From positions 1 through 21,082 of the IMG/VR virus record IMGVR_UViG_3300046501_000382: a DNA stretch of 21,082 nucleotides. The stretch is one strand, 5' to 3'. The position numbers and the translations under genes are program-made. Of this stretch, positions 6,457 to 14,195 are shown piece after piece. How positions within the stretch are numbered: position 1 is the first letter of the stretch; every line of letters begins with the position of its first letter. Source of the stretch: a virus. The notes below the pieces were generated by a model. The model did not search any database. It was not told the DNA's origin and saw only the letters and a program-made list of their open reading frames with translations.

Positions 6457-9400
6457 GCCAGTTCCTTAGTGAGCATGGCGTTGCCACCGTCCGTGACCCG
6501 GTCTAAGAGCTTCACGATTTTTCCTCCGTTGAGCGCACCAGCTTTGGTTTCCGCCTGGATCATGTCGAGCCGCGCACCCAAGGCACGAATCTCGGCAGTC
6601 AATCCAGCGTTGGAGCCGACACCGTTGAGCATGCCCGCCGTCTGATTGGCGTTGTAGATTCGGCTAGGGCCGGTGACCTCCAGTTCTGGCCCGTTTTCAC
6701 CGACCAGGCGCAACCCACCGGCGAAGTCGCCGCCCGAGGCATAACCCGGGATCTTGATGGACTCGCCGTTCTTCCTGCCGGCCTTGATCAGTTCGGTCAG
6801 CAGCTGGTCATACGTAAGGGTTCCGTCTGACAAGGCATCGGTCCAGAACCTCAAACCACCTTCATCCGCGTCACGACCGAACGCGGTCTTATAAGCGGTG
6901 TGAACCAGGGCGGCGCTGTTTTCCCAGGTGTTAGCGACCGCACTTCCTGTGCCTGTCCCCGGCATTGCCGACAGAGCCGCTATCACCGCAGAGTTCATTT
7001 GCTGAATGGCCGCCGCCACCGACAGCACCGAAGTGTCGACGCCGTTAAGCGCATCGAGCTGGGATTGCGCGAACGCCAGTTGCGCATCGAACTGAGCGTT
7101 TTGCAGGTCAAAGGCCGCCTTGGCCCGATCGATCTGGTCTTCCAGACTTTTTTGCAGCGCCTGGGCAGCGGTCAGCTGCTTGCCGTTGACAGCCTCCAGA
7201 TCCGCGATCACCCCCGCTGTTCGCCCCTGGTCACGATTGAAGTCTTCCAGCGACGAATACAGGCTGGTGGTGTTGTTGCCGACCACATCCAAGGCGTCGT
7301 CCAACCCGCCAAAATTGGCCAGCGATCCACCCGCCCTTGCCGTTGCGAGTGCGTTTTGCAGCGTGGCCTGAGCCTGCGTGCGAAGCATCTGCACCGCTTT
7401 GCCAGAATCACCCCGCAGCGACTTGAGCGCGGCGCTCAAGCTGCTGCCCACCGAGCTCAGCCCGGACACGTTGTTCGCCGCCGTGCTGGCCATGTCATTG
7501 AGCGAAGCCGTGGTTGCGTTGTACGCATCCTCGACCGCTTTCTGCTGGGCATTGATCGCCCGCTGCACAGCGGAAAAGCTGTTGTTGACCGCCAATTTCA
7601 AGGCGGCCGTTACCGCCGCCGCTGCCTCGGTGGCAGCCTGAGTTGCGGCAGCAGCACTGGCCTCCATGACATCAAAAGCCGCGTCCGCATCGGTGGCCAG
7701 GCTTAGCAGGGAATTAAACAGCGACTTCCCTGCCTCGGTGGTTTGGTCGATAGCGGCCACCATCCCGACAAATCCCGCACGGCTGGACGGTAAGACTACG
7801 CCCAGGGCACCAAACTCCCGGCCCACTCGCGCCAGAGTGTCAGTTGCTTTATCGGTGTCTGTCGCAAACAGTCCGTAGTAGTTCGACCAGGCGCTGGCTG
7901 CGGCATTAGCTGCCGCTTGCGCCGCTTCCGATGCCGCCTGAGCCGCCTCACTGGCAGCCTCCGCCACTGCCTGAGCGCGCTTATCAACCTCCGTGTAATA
8001 GGAGTCCGCCGCCGTGGCCAATCCCATCATGGTGGCGAACATCGCCTGGCCGGCTGCTGTCGTGACGTCAATATCTTCGACCATAGACCGGTAAGCGGTG
8101 CGGGTATCTGGCAACGCAAACCCAAGCCCACCGAACGAGCTTTTCAAGTTGTTGGTCAGGTCGGCAAACTGCTCGTCTGCCGTGAAAAACGCCGAGTAAT
8201 AGCCGTTCACCAGGGTATTAAGCGCATCGACCTTATCTTTCGCCGTAGCTGTCTCGACATCCAAGTCGGCGAGCGAGGCCACGATGTTCAGAATCGCGTC
8301 AGACGCGATCATGCCGGTCTGATCCAGTTTCAGGTTGGCAACGTTGATTTGGCTCAGCGCGGCGTTCACGCCATTGAATCGAGTAAACACCCCTTCAATC
8401 GCCTTGATCACTTCGTCAGCGGTGGTATCCCAGTCGCTGGCAAAGGCAGTGAACTGCGCCTTGAAATACTCGGGCAGCGACTTGGAACTGACGATGGCCT
8501 TGGCCAGGAACGTGCCCATGACGTTATCGTAGTTTTCAGTCAGCGCGGCCGCTACGTCATCGGCGTTGAACTGTTGATGCTCCTCCAGCACGCTGCGGTC
8601 ATCCAGCCGCGAGCCCAACGTTGTGGAATACTTGCCGGAGGTCTTACGCACCTGCAACAAGTTGTAAGCCACCACGTCAGCGCCGTTGCCGATCGTGTCG
8701 TAGAGCATCCCCAGCGTGGTGCTGAATTGCTGCACCACCGACGACATCTGCGCATCGGCAGCCGCACCATACTTCGGCGCCTTGGTTTGCCAGCCCTGCT
8801 GAATGCCGGTGTCGGTGTACTGGCCGTTGACATAACGACCCGTAGCCGAGGTGCTTTGGTCCGGGTATTTCTCCCCGCTGGAAAACAGCTTTCCGGCGCC
8901 CAAAGCACCCAGCGTTGCGCCAATGGCAAATCCAACCGCCGTCCCGATCGGTCCAACAAACGAGCCAATGTAAGCACCGGCCGCCGCGAGCCCGCCGGTC
9001 ACTGCGGCCCCCTTCAGCCCATAGGACTGAAAGCTTTGGAAGATGGTGTAAACACCCTGGATATATCCCAGCACGCTGCTAAGCGTGGCCAGGCCGCTGC
9101 TTGCCGCCGAGGCCGATGCGCTGGCAGCACCCTCAAATGAGACGTTTCCGGCTGCCGCGCTGAACTGTGATGCGTAAGTTGCCGTGCTTTGGCTGATCGA
9201 CGCGGCAATGCTCTCCGAGGTCAGAGTGGCCGTGGAAGCCGCTGCCGCTGATCCAGTGGTGAACGCGCTGGTGATCGCACTCTTGACGTAATCAGCGCCG
9301 TTCGAGAATGCGCCCTCAATACCGTTGCTACTCCAGCCGGACGTAATGGCCTGGCCAAAGTTGCGGCCCGCTACCGTGATGACATTCTTCACGCTGCCCA

Positions 9401-12347
9401 GCAGGCCAGTGATGCCCCCATTGCCACCAAGAGACGACAACAGGCCGCCCCCGCTGTCGCTCGCCGCCAAGCCACCAACGCCAAGCGCGGAGCCGATCTG
9501 AACGATGATCGGTTTGGTGATCGCCATGTGAAGCATTTCAGCCAGGAATTGTTTGAAACTGTTCTTGAGCGTGTCCATGAAGTTGCCGGATTTGCTCAGC
9601 ACTGACTCCCACATGTTCGCAAACGCTTCGTCGATGCGATCGACCGCGCCTTCGGTGAACTTGCCCCATGTTGTTGCGGCGTTCTGGTTCTGCTCATACT
9701 CGACGCCCAGGCGCTGGAGAGCAGCCCGGTATTCACCGGCGCGCTCGGGGTAGAGTTCCATGGCCGCGTTCAGGGCGTTCTGGTCTTCGGTGTAGTCCTT
9801 GAGCAGTTTGGATTGCGGATACAGGCGGTCCATAATGCCGCCAGAGGCGCCCGCCTGCAGAGCCAGCCTGACAGCCTGCTGCTGGGCTTCGTTCGCCGCC
9901 AAGAGCTGCCGATACTCCTCGCTGCCCACCTCGATATTCTTGCCTGCCAGGGCGACGGTCAGCGCTTTCTGCGTGTTGTACGCGGCCAGCGCATCGGCCC
10001 CCATCAAGGTCGCCTTGGCTTGGGCGATCACATCCGCCGTTTCCTTGCCGAGGTCATACGCCGCCTTGCTGACCGCCAGCTTGTCCTGGGCGTCCTGCTG
10101 ATCGTTGATCGCTTTGGTGACAGCAGCGCGAGTGCCCGCGCCGGACTTCAACAGCGCTTCCTCGACCTTTTGCTGCAGCGCAAATTCGCGCGACTTGTCA
10201 GTGCCCAGCAGGTACGCGGCGGCCAGACCGTTCGCGGAAGAAATGGCAATATCGGCCTGTGCCTTAAGGTCACTAAGCGCCTTGGCCTGGTTCTTTGCTT
10301 CGGTCGCCGCTTCCTTTGCAGCACTGGTCCCCCGCTGGGTTTCAGCGGTAGCAGCCTTGTCCGCCTCTTTTTGCTCGTCTATCGCCTTGGCGCGCGCCCG
10401 GATTTGCTGGGCCAGCTCGCCTTCGGAATCAATTTTCTGATCCGTGATCTGCCGTTCTGCAGCCTCGGCGGCGGTTTTATCCTTGAGCGCCGCATACTGC
10501 TTGTCGAGCTGGTCAAGGTACTTCTGGCCCGCCGCATCGGCCGCAGCTTTTGCAGCATTGTTTTGCAACTGAGCATTTGTATTGGTGTTGGTCGCGCCGC
10601 TGAGCTGATCGAAGACCTGCGTTTGCTTGGCCAATGTATCGGAAAGATCAGAAACCGTGATCTGCCCTTGCTCAACCGCCTGGGCCATTTGCTCAGTTAC
10701 GCCTGGAATGGCGCGCAGCTGGTCGGCTACGGACTTCCAATCGACGGAAATGCCGCTGGCGGAATCCTTCGAAGCCTGGCGAACCAGATCCAGGGCGTGC
10801 TGAGCGTCATCCGGCAACGACACCAGACCGGCCATGAAACCGTCTGCGCCAGCAGCTCCCATGTTCCGCAAATCGCTTTCAAACTTGTCAGCGATACCGC
10901 CCGAAACTTGACCCAGCTTTTCTTTGGTGCTGTCGATTTCGGTGCGCAATTCACGAAGCGTCACCGACTGTGTGGCGCGGTTGAGCTTATCGAAACGATC
11001 GATGAGCTTTTCCATTGGATCGGCCAGGTCGCCGAGTTTCTTTTCAAGCGTGCTTGTGTTGTCGCGAAGCGTGAGAAAAGCAGTTGCCGCGCCGACGGCG
11101 AGCATGGCGATACCAACTGGACCACCCAACAAGCCAAGCAACGTGCGGCCCGTTCCGACGATTCCCGCCTGAGCAGCCGCCACAGCATTGGTGGCGCGAG
11201 TTTCCGCAAGACGCGCCTCGGCCAATTGCAAAGAGAGCTGGGTTTGAACCGCAGTGCCCTTGGCTGCAACGGCTTCTTTTTCAGCGAGGAATACTACGGT
11301 TTGCGCTTTCTGCTGTTCCGCTTGCGCAGCAATGAGAATAGCAGTGGCCTGAGCGCGTCGAGCCAGAGCGTCCTCAATAGACGCCTTGGTCGCCAGTACA
11401 GAGCCGGCGACTGAGACAGCCATGCCTCGGGCGTATACCGCGAGAGCACCCGCCGCAGCGACGCCGGCCACTTCGGCAAGTGTTCCGAAATTGTCCGCGA
11501 GAACGGCAATCCCTGACGCAAGAACCCCGGTCCCATCAGTGCTTTCGTTTAGCTGGCCGACATACACCGTAAACGCATTGTTCAGCGCAACCAGCGCATC
11601 ACGAACCGCAACACCCATGCTGTCAGCGAGAAGGCCGTTGGCCGCCGCGCTTTTCTGCAAACCGTCAGTGAGAACTTCAAGGCTCAGCTGGCCCTGGGCG
11701 CCCAAACTCTTGAGCTCTTCGGCTGACCGGCCAGTGGCTTCTGCCAAGGTTGCAACAATAGTCGGCATGGCAGCTAAAATGGCTTGCCACGAATCCGCGT
11801 CTACCTTTCCTGTTTGGAGGGATTTGGAATAAGCATCAATGGCCGAACTGGCTTTGTCAGCAGACGCCGAGTTTGTCACCAGCAGGTAGCTGAAGCTGTC
11901 CATGACATCCATAGACTGGCCCGCGCTAAGCCCCATCGACCGCAGACTGTCAGAGGTGCGGATGTAAAGTTCCTGCGCCTCCTCTAGCGGACGATAAGTG
12001 CGGTTCGCCGTTGCCAGCAATCGCTCCTGGACGGTGTTGTATTCGCCGAAGCTTTTGGTAGCCTGCCCGATGCGATCAGACATTTGTGAATATGAGTCAG
12101 CGGTCTTGATAACAGTGGCGATAGAGGCCGCACCGATTGCAGCCGCCAACGCGCCTTTGATGAGACCGCCAGCGCTTTGAGCGCTCGCACCTGCGCGATC
12201 AAATGCTGTGTCGATACGGCCAAGGCTGGAATCCATTTTTCCGGCCGATTGCGCGACCGCAGCTTCGCCTCGGGCGATCTCTTGGCGAAGCTGCGCTGTT
12301 GTCGCCTCGATGCGAATCAACATGCCTTGCACGTCAGCGTCAGCCAT
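6453..12347 (-). CDS. Tail tape measure protein
   Basis: This 1964-aa protein starts at ATG 12347 with GGAGAAAGTA upstream. It spans the tail tube lumen, sets tail length and takes part in DNA ejection. Residues 1-260 match the tape-measure N-terminal domain (YSQMSDRIGQATKSFGEY, then RTYRPLEEAQELYIRTSDSL). Hydrophobic stretches lie near residues 60-80, 400-425 and 1109-1152. Between them are long Ala/Gln-rich coiled-coil segments. A conserved helix block is at about 889-955 (FTEGAVDRIDEAFANMWESV). Two related segments at about 1397-1451 and 1502-1557 form an internal duplication. Near the C-terminus is a DUF4214-like stretch (TAFGRDADEGGLRFWTDAL, about 1812-1856), then LVGENGPELEVTGPSRIYNA, the usual tape measure C-terminal motif. 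It is more than twice the length of lambda gpH. Its neighbours are the accessory cassette upstream and the tip gene downstream. Confidence 0.95.
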   Translation of the reverse strand: MADADVQGMLIRIEATTAQLRQEIARGEAAVAQSAGKMDSSLGRIDTAFDRAGASAQSAGGLIKGALAAAIGAASIATVIKTADSYSQMSDRIGQATKSFGEYNTVQERLLATANRTYRPLEEAQELYIRTSDSLRSMGLSAGQSMDVMDSFSYLLVTNSASADKASSAIDAYSKSLQTGKVDADSWQAILAAMPTIVATLAEATGRSAEELKSLGAQGQLSLEVLTDGLQKSAAANGLLADSMGVAVRDALVALNNAFTVYVGQLNESTDGTGVLASGIAVLADNFGTLAEVAGVAAAGALAVYARGMAVSVAGSVLATKASIEDALARRAQATAILIAAQAEQQKAQTVVFLAEKEAVAAKGTAVQTQLSLQLAEARLAETRATNAVAAAQAGIVGTGRTLLGLLGGPVGIAMLAVGAATAFLTLRDNTSTLEKKLGDLADPMEKLIDRFDKLNRATQSVTLRELRTEIDSTKEKLGQVSGGIADKFESDLRNMGAAGADGFMAGLVSLPDDAQHALDLVRQASKDSASGISVDWKSVADQLRAIPGVTEQMAQAVEQGQITVSDLSDTLAKQTQVFDQLSGATNTNTNAQLQNNAAKAAADAAGQKYLDQLDKQYAALKDKTAAEAAERQITDQKIDSEGELAQQIRARAKAIDEQKEADKAATAETQRGTSAAKEAATEAKNQAKALSDLKAQADIAISSANGLAAAYLLGTDKSREFALQQKVEEALLKSGAGTRAAVTKAINDQQDAQDKLAVSKAAYDLGKETADVIAQAKATLMGADALAAYNTQKALTVALAGKNIEVGSEEYRQLLAANEAQQQAVRLALQAGASGGIMDRLYPQSKLLKDYTEDQNALNAAMELYPERAGEYRAALQRLGVEYEQNQNAATTWGKFTEGAVDRIDEAFANMWESVLSKSGNFMDTLKNSFKQFLAEMLHMAITKPIIVQIGSALGVGGLAASDSGGGLLSSLGGNGGITGLLGSVKNVITVAGRNFGQAITSGWSSNGIEGAFSNGADYVKSAITSAFTTGSAAAASTATLTSESIAASISQSTATYASQFSAAAGNVSFEGAASASASAASSGLATLSSVLGYIQGVYTIFQSFQSYGLKGAAVTGGLAAAGAYIGSFVGPIGTAVGFAIGATLGALGAGKLFSSGEKYPDQSTSATGRYVNGQYTDTGIQQGWQTKAPKYGAAADAQMSSVVQQFSTTLGMLYDTIGNGADVVAYNLLQVRKTSGKYSTTLGSRLDDRSVLEEHQQFNADDVAAALTENYDNVMGTFLAKAIVSSKSLPEYFKAQFTAFASDWDTTADEVIKAIEGVFTRFNGVNAALSQINVANLKLDQTGMIASDAILNIVASLADLDVETATAKDKVDALNTLVNGYYSAFFTADEQFADLTNNLKSSFGGLGFALPDTRTAYRSMVEDIDVTTAAGQAMFATMMGLATAADSYYTEVDKRAQAVAEAASEAAQAASEAAQAAANAAASAWSNYYGLFATDTDKATDTLARVGREFGALGVVLPSSRAGFVGMVAAIDQTTEAGKSLFNSLLSLATDADAAFDVMEASAAAATQAATEAAAAVTAALKLAVNNSFSAVQRAINAQQKAVEDAYNATTASLNDMASTAANNVSGLSSVGSSLSAALKSLRGDSGKAVQMLRTQAQATLQNALATARAGGSLANFGGLDDALDVVGNNTTSLYSSLEDFNRDQGRTAGVIADLEAVNGKQLTAAQALQKSLEDQIDRAKAAFDLQNAQFDAQLAFAQSQLDALNGVDTSVLSVAAAIQQMNSAVIAALSAMPGTGTGSAVANTWENSAALVHTAYKTAFGRDADEGGLRFWTDALSDGTLTYDQLLTELIKAGRKNGESIKIPGYASGGDFAGGLRLVGENGPELEVTGPSRIYNANQTAGMLNGVGSNAGLTAEIRALGARLDMIQAETKAGALNGGKIVKLLDRVTDGGNAMLTKELA
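7675..8155 (-). repeat. Internal protein duplication in the tape measure gene
   Basis: Two segments of about 55 residues align without large gaps. The first reads FGGLGFALPDTRTAYRSMV then IDVTTAAGQAMFATMMGLAT. The second reads FGALGVVLPSSRAGFVGMV then IDQTTEAGKSLFNSLLSLAT. They are separated by an Ala-rich helix. The DNA is diverged, so the duplication is old or kept by selection for the protein pattern. Confidence 0.75.
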
Positions 12348-12362
12348 TACTTTCTCCAGGCA

Positions 12363-12385
12363 TAAAAAAACCCGCCGAGGCGGGT
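12363..12385 (-). terminator. Intrinsic terminator after the lipoprotein gene, before the tape measure gene
   Basis: On the minus strand ACCCGC, loop CTCG, GCGGGT, then a run of Ts (TTTTTT) and ATG. The stem is six GC-rich pairs and the T tract is uninterrupted. It sits between the lipoprotein stop (12404) and the tape measure ribosome-binding site. It would end the lipoprotein message and would require read-through or antitermination for late transcription. Confidence 0.8.
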
Positions 12386-12403
12386 CATGGTGAAATTATT
12401 GAA

Positions 12404-12751
12404 TTAGAAAATTGCTAGATCCAGTGCGCGCCAGATATTTTTACCTGCGGTCTTTTGCATCACTACTGTGTAGTGATTCCTAACTGTCCCGCCAAAGCCG
12501 TTCTGAGCATCGACGTATGCGCTTATGAAGTGCCTGCACTCAGTAAACGGCCTCTGCTGTTCTGCCTTTACCCCCACATCATTGATGTAGGGAAAAGATG
12601 CTGTCGATGGCGATTTCAGCCGTTGTTTAACAAAGTTCTGTGACATCACAAATGCCGTGGTGGTGTTGTTGCATGCTGCGGCTTCCTTTTCTTCCGGTGA
12701 ACTACAGCCGGATAAAGCCATGGCAAAACATAGCGCGCTAATTCCTTTCAT
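12404..12751 (-). CDS. Small predicted lipoprotein upstream of the tape measure gene (moron-like)
   Basis: The start is ATG 12751 with GGGGAAGCGGT upstream. An earlier GTG at 12805 is unlikely because it would bury the signal peptide. The 115-aa product begins MKGISALCFAMALSGCSSPE, a type II signal peptide with lipobox LSGC; Cys16 is the lipidation site. The mature domain contains FVKQRLKSPSTASFPYIN and later YVDAQNGFGGTVRNHYTVVM, ending in IWRALDLAIF. This KSPSTAxFP plus SYVDAQNxFG pattern occurs, from memory, in small exported proteins of proteobacteria and prophages. I do not know its function. It is the last gene of the accessory cassette, carries its own downstream terminator and has a candidate promoter upstream. 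That architecture fits a moron gene expressed independently of the late operon. Confidence 0.75.
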   Translation of the reverse strand: MKGISALCFAMALSGCSSPEEKEAAACNNTTTAFVMSQNFVKQRLKSPSTASFPYINDVGVKAEQQRPFTECRHFISAYVDAQNGFGGTVRNHYTVVMQKTAGKNIWRALDLAIF

Positions 12752-12776
12752 ACCGCTTCCCCTGTTGGTCAGCGGC

Positions 12777-12805
12777 AATCTACCACCATCAACAGGAAGC
12801 GGCAA
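12777..12805 (-). promoter_or_regulatory. Candidate sigma-70 promoter for the 12404-12751 lipoprotein
   Basis: The minus strand has TTGCCG (12805-12800), a 17-base spacer, and TAGATT (12782-12777). Each hexamer matches consensus at four of six positions. Predicted transcription would begin about 20 bases before the ATG. With the terminator at 12363-12385 this would make a self-contained unit. The hexamers are only moderate, so this is tentative. Confidence 0.35.
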
Positions 12806-13016
12806 AACCCAGCTCAGACGGGGGCTTTGTCTGCAAATGGTCAGATGACGTCGAGTGGCCTACTACGTCAGCGCTCCGATGAATACGACCTGGGGAACCT
12901 CCCGAAATCCTACGATATTTTCGTATCAATGCAGAAAGCCCAGTGCGGGGCAGGGTTCCATCTCGAAATTGGGAACGTAACAGTCAAAACACGCGGCGCA
13001 GGTCTGTGATTGGACA
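12806..13016. other. Gap between lipoprotein and DUF4236 genes, with a doubtful short plus-strand ORF
   Basis: No convincing gene is seen. On the plus strand a 60-codon frame runs from a TTG at 12827 to 13009 after a GGGGG stretch. It would encode a soluble-looking peptide (RQRSDEYDLGNLPKSYDIF in the middle). I have no family match and the start is weak. A short palindrome (tacgatattttcgta) lies near 12912-12926. Confidence 0.3.
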
Positions 13017-13298
13017 TCATTTGAAAATCAACACCAGAACTATCCCAATTATCATCCACGTCACGACATGAGCCCAAATAGGGGGCTTGGCTCCTGCTGC
13101 TGCGCCTCTTTTGTTAGGCCTATAAGTTTTGGAAGCAGACAACCCAGTACCAACGAGGCTAGTTGTGACTTTGGTCCCGCGCTTACTTAGATTGGCTGTA
13201 ACGCCTTTTCCGCCAATCGAGGTACTAATGCCGCTCTTGCTGACATTGAGTCGCAAGCCTGGGGCAACTTTAAAACTCTTTCTAATTCGCAGCGCCAT
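13017..13298 (-). CDS. DUF4236 family small membrane protein
   Basis: This 93-aa protein starts at ATG 13298 with CAAGGA about ten bases upstream. The N-terminal 50 residues read MALRIRKSFKVAPGLRLNVS, then KSGISTSIGGKGVTANLSK and GTGLSASKTY. This is the DUF4236 signature (RxRKSxKxAPGxRxNxSKSGxSxSIG, then GTGLS). A basic linker (YRPNKRGAAAG) leads to a C-terminal transmembrane helix (WAHVVTWMIIGIVLVLIFK), so it should be anchored in the inner membrane. The family has no firmly established biochemical role that I know of and is found in bacterial chromosomes and mobile elements. It is transcribed away from the plus-strand hydrolase-like gene. This suggests that the two share the intergenic control region. 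It is not a tail gene, so it belongs to the accessory cassette. Confidence 0.8.
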   Translation of the reverse strand: MALRIRKSFKVAPGLRLNVSKSGISTSIGGKGVTANLSKRGTKVTTSLVGTGLSASKTYRPNKRGAAAGAKPPIWAHVVTWMIIGIVLVLIFK

Positions 13299-13338
13299 TT
13301 CTCGAGTCCTTGAGGTGAAGGAGTGTCACTTCGCTAGC

Positions 13339-13367
13339 ATCGTACCCCTGAGAATATCCCTAGCCAA
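13339..13367 (-). promoter_or_regulatory. Candidate promoter driving the DUF4236 gene
   Basis: In the 160-base divergent gap, the minus strand reads TTGGCT (13367-13362), 17 bases, TACGAT (13344-13339). The start of DUF4236 lies about 40 bases downstream. The match is partial. The same gap also holds a small inverted repeat, gcgac (13404-13408) with gtcgc (13415-13419), that could be an operator. No clear plus-strand promoter was found for the divergent gene. Confidence 0.3.
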
Positions 13368-13458
13368 GCTGTCTACACATACACGCTGGCTGAATGATCA
13401 GTGGCGACGATTCTGTCGCAGAGTTAGCGTTGCGCCTCCTAGTCACCACGGATCGGTC

Positions 13459-14100
13459 ATGTCTTCAATAATTTTTCTTCTTTCACCAGACCAGGCATTC
13501 ATTGCGACCGACACTTTGTCAGTCACTACGGATGGTACACCCCTTAATTTCACCACCAAGGCCTTCGTAGTCCCCCACCTTAAGCTTGTAATCGCGGGAA
13601 CCGGGCTGGCTGGCGTTTCGTCGGCATGGTTTAGGCGCATCAACGAGTCGATGCTTGTGTCGGACATCGATCACTTGAATCATCACACCCAGGTATCGCT
13701 GACTGAGCTCTGCAGTACTGAGTTCTCCAATATCGACGAAGATGAGATCTCCACCACGATCTACCACGTCGGAGTTGGTGCTGACGGCGATATCCACGGC
13801 TACTCCTACAGTTCGAGGTACGGCTTTGAGTCCAGACCGATTGAATACGGATTAAGCATGAAGCCAGGGGCTGGAGTTGAGCCAGACCCCGAATCGCCTC
13901 GCACTTTCATTGAGTTGATGGAGGCGCAGAAAGGTCTGCAGCAACAGGTAGATGCGCCGTCCCGCGTATATATTGGTGGTCAAGCCCAGGTCGTTTCGTT
14001 GGATAAAGCAGGGAATTTCCATATCTTCTATCAGGGAAATATTAGTGACTATGAGGACGACAAGGATGCGATGTACATGGCCTTCAAACGCACCAAGTGA
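13459..14100 (+). CDS. Predicted Ntn-hydrolase-fold protein (HslV/proteasome-beta-like), opposite strand
   Basis: This is the only convincing plus-strand gene here. The frame is open further upstream, but that part is antisense to DUF4236, so I chose ATG 13459 (weak GGATCGG before it), giving 213 aa. The product starts MSSIIFLLSPDQAFIATD. After Met removal, Ser1 aligns with Thr1 of HslV, FIATD with VIAGD placing Asp17 at the same spacing, TTK places Lys33 at the same spacing, and LVIAGTG matches VIAGFAG. A later strand (TTIYHVGVGADGDIHGYSYS) and YGLSMKPG fit the second half of the fold. The alignment to E. coli HslV is from memory. I infer an N-terminal Ser nucleophile hydrolase or a descendant that keeps its fold. 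No unfoldase partner is visible. Similar proteins are, as I recall, annotated as hypothetical in Pseudomonas prophages. Orientation marks it as an accessory gene. Confidence 0.75.
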   Translation: MSSIIFLLSPDQAFIATDTLSVTTDGTPLNFTTKAFVVPHLKLVIAGTGLAGVSSAWFRRINESMLVSDIDHLNHHTQVSLTELCSTEFSNIDEDEISTTIYHVGVGADGDIHGYSYSSRYGFESRPIEYGLSMKPGAGVEPDPESPRTFIELMEAQKGLQQQVDAPSRVYIGGQAQVVSLDKAGNFHIFYQGNISDYEDDKDAMYMAFKRTK

Positions 14101-14195
14101 ACTGATTCTTCACGCTCCCCCTTCGCGCTGAGCACGGCGTAATCCAGCGCAAACATCACAATGTTAGTATCGTGGGGGTTATCCGCGAGCGTGAC
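14101..14195. other. Convergent gap between the plus-strand gene and T
   Basis: The 95 bases separate the end of the plus-strand gene from the end of the frameshifted T region. An imperfect hairpin (gcgctg 14125-14130 with cagcgc 14145-14150, 14-base loop) is present, but without a T tract. No gene or firm terminator is seen. Confidence 0.4.

Noticed and set aside
7917-9140. 407-codon plus-strand open frame opposite the tape measure gene
   Set aside because: Same reason: a shadow of the tape measure coding sequence with Arg/His/Gly-rich composition.
9813-11414. 533-codon plus-strand open frame opposite the tape measure gene
   Set aside because: It is antisense to a certain gene whose codon bias keeps this frame free of stops. 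The translation is Arg/Leu/Gly-rich with no family pattern and no ribosome-binding site.
13129-13458. Upstream extension of the plus-strand hydrolase-like gene (to 323 codons)
   Set aside because: The added sequence is the complement of the DUF4236 gene and lacks a start signal. Starting at ATG 13459 also puts Ser at mature residue 1 with the correct HslV spacing.
14101-14195. Bidirectional terminator between convergent genes
   Set aside because: The only inverted repeat has a 14-base loop and no T tract on either strand.
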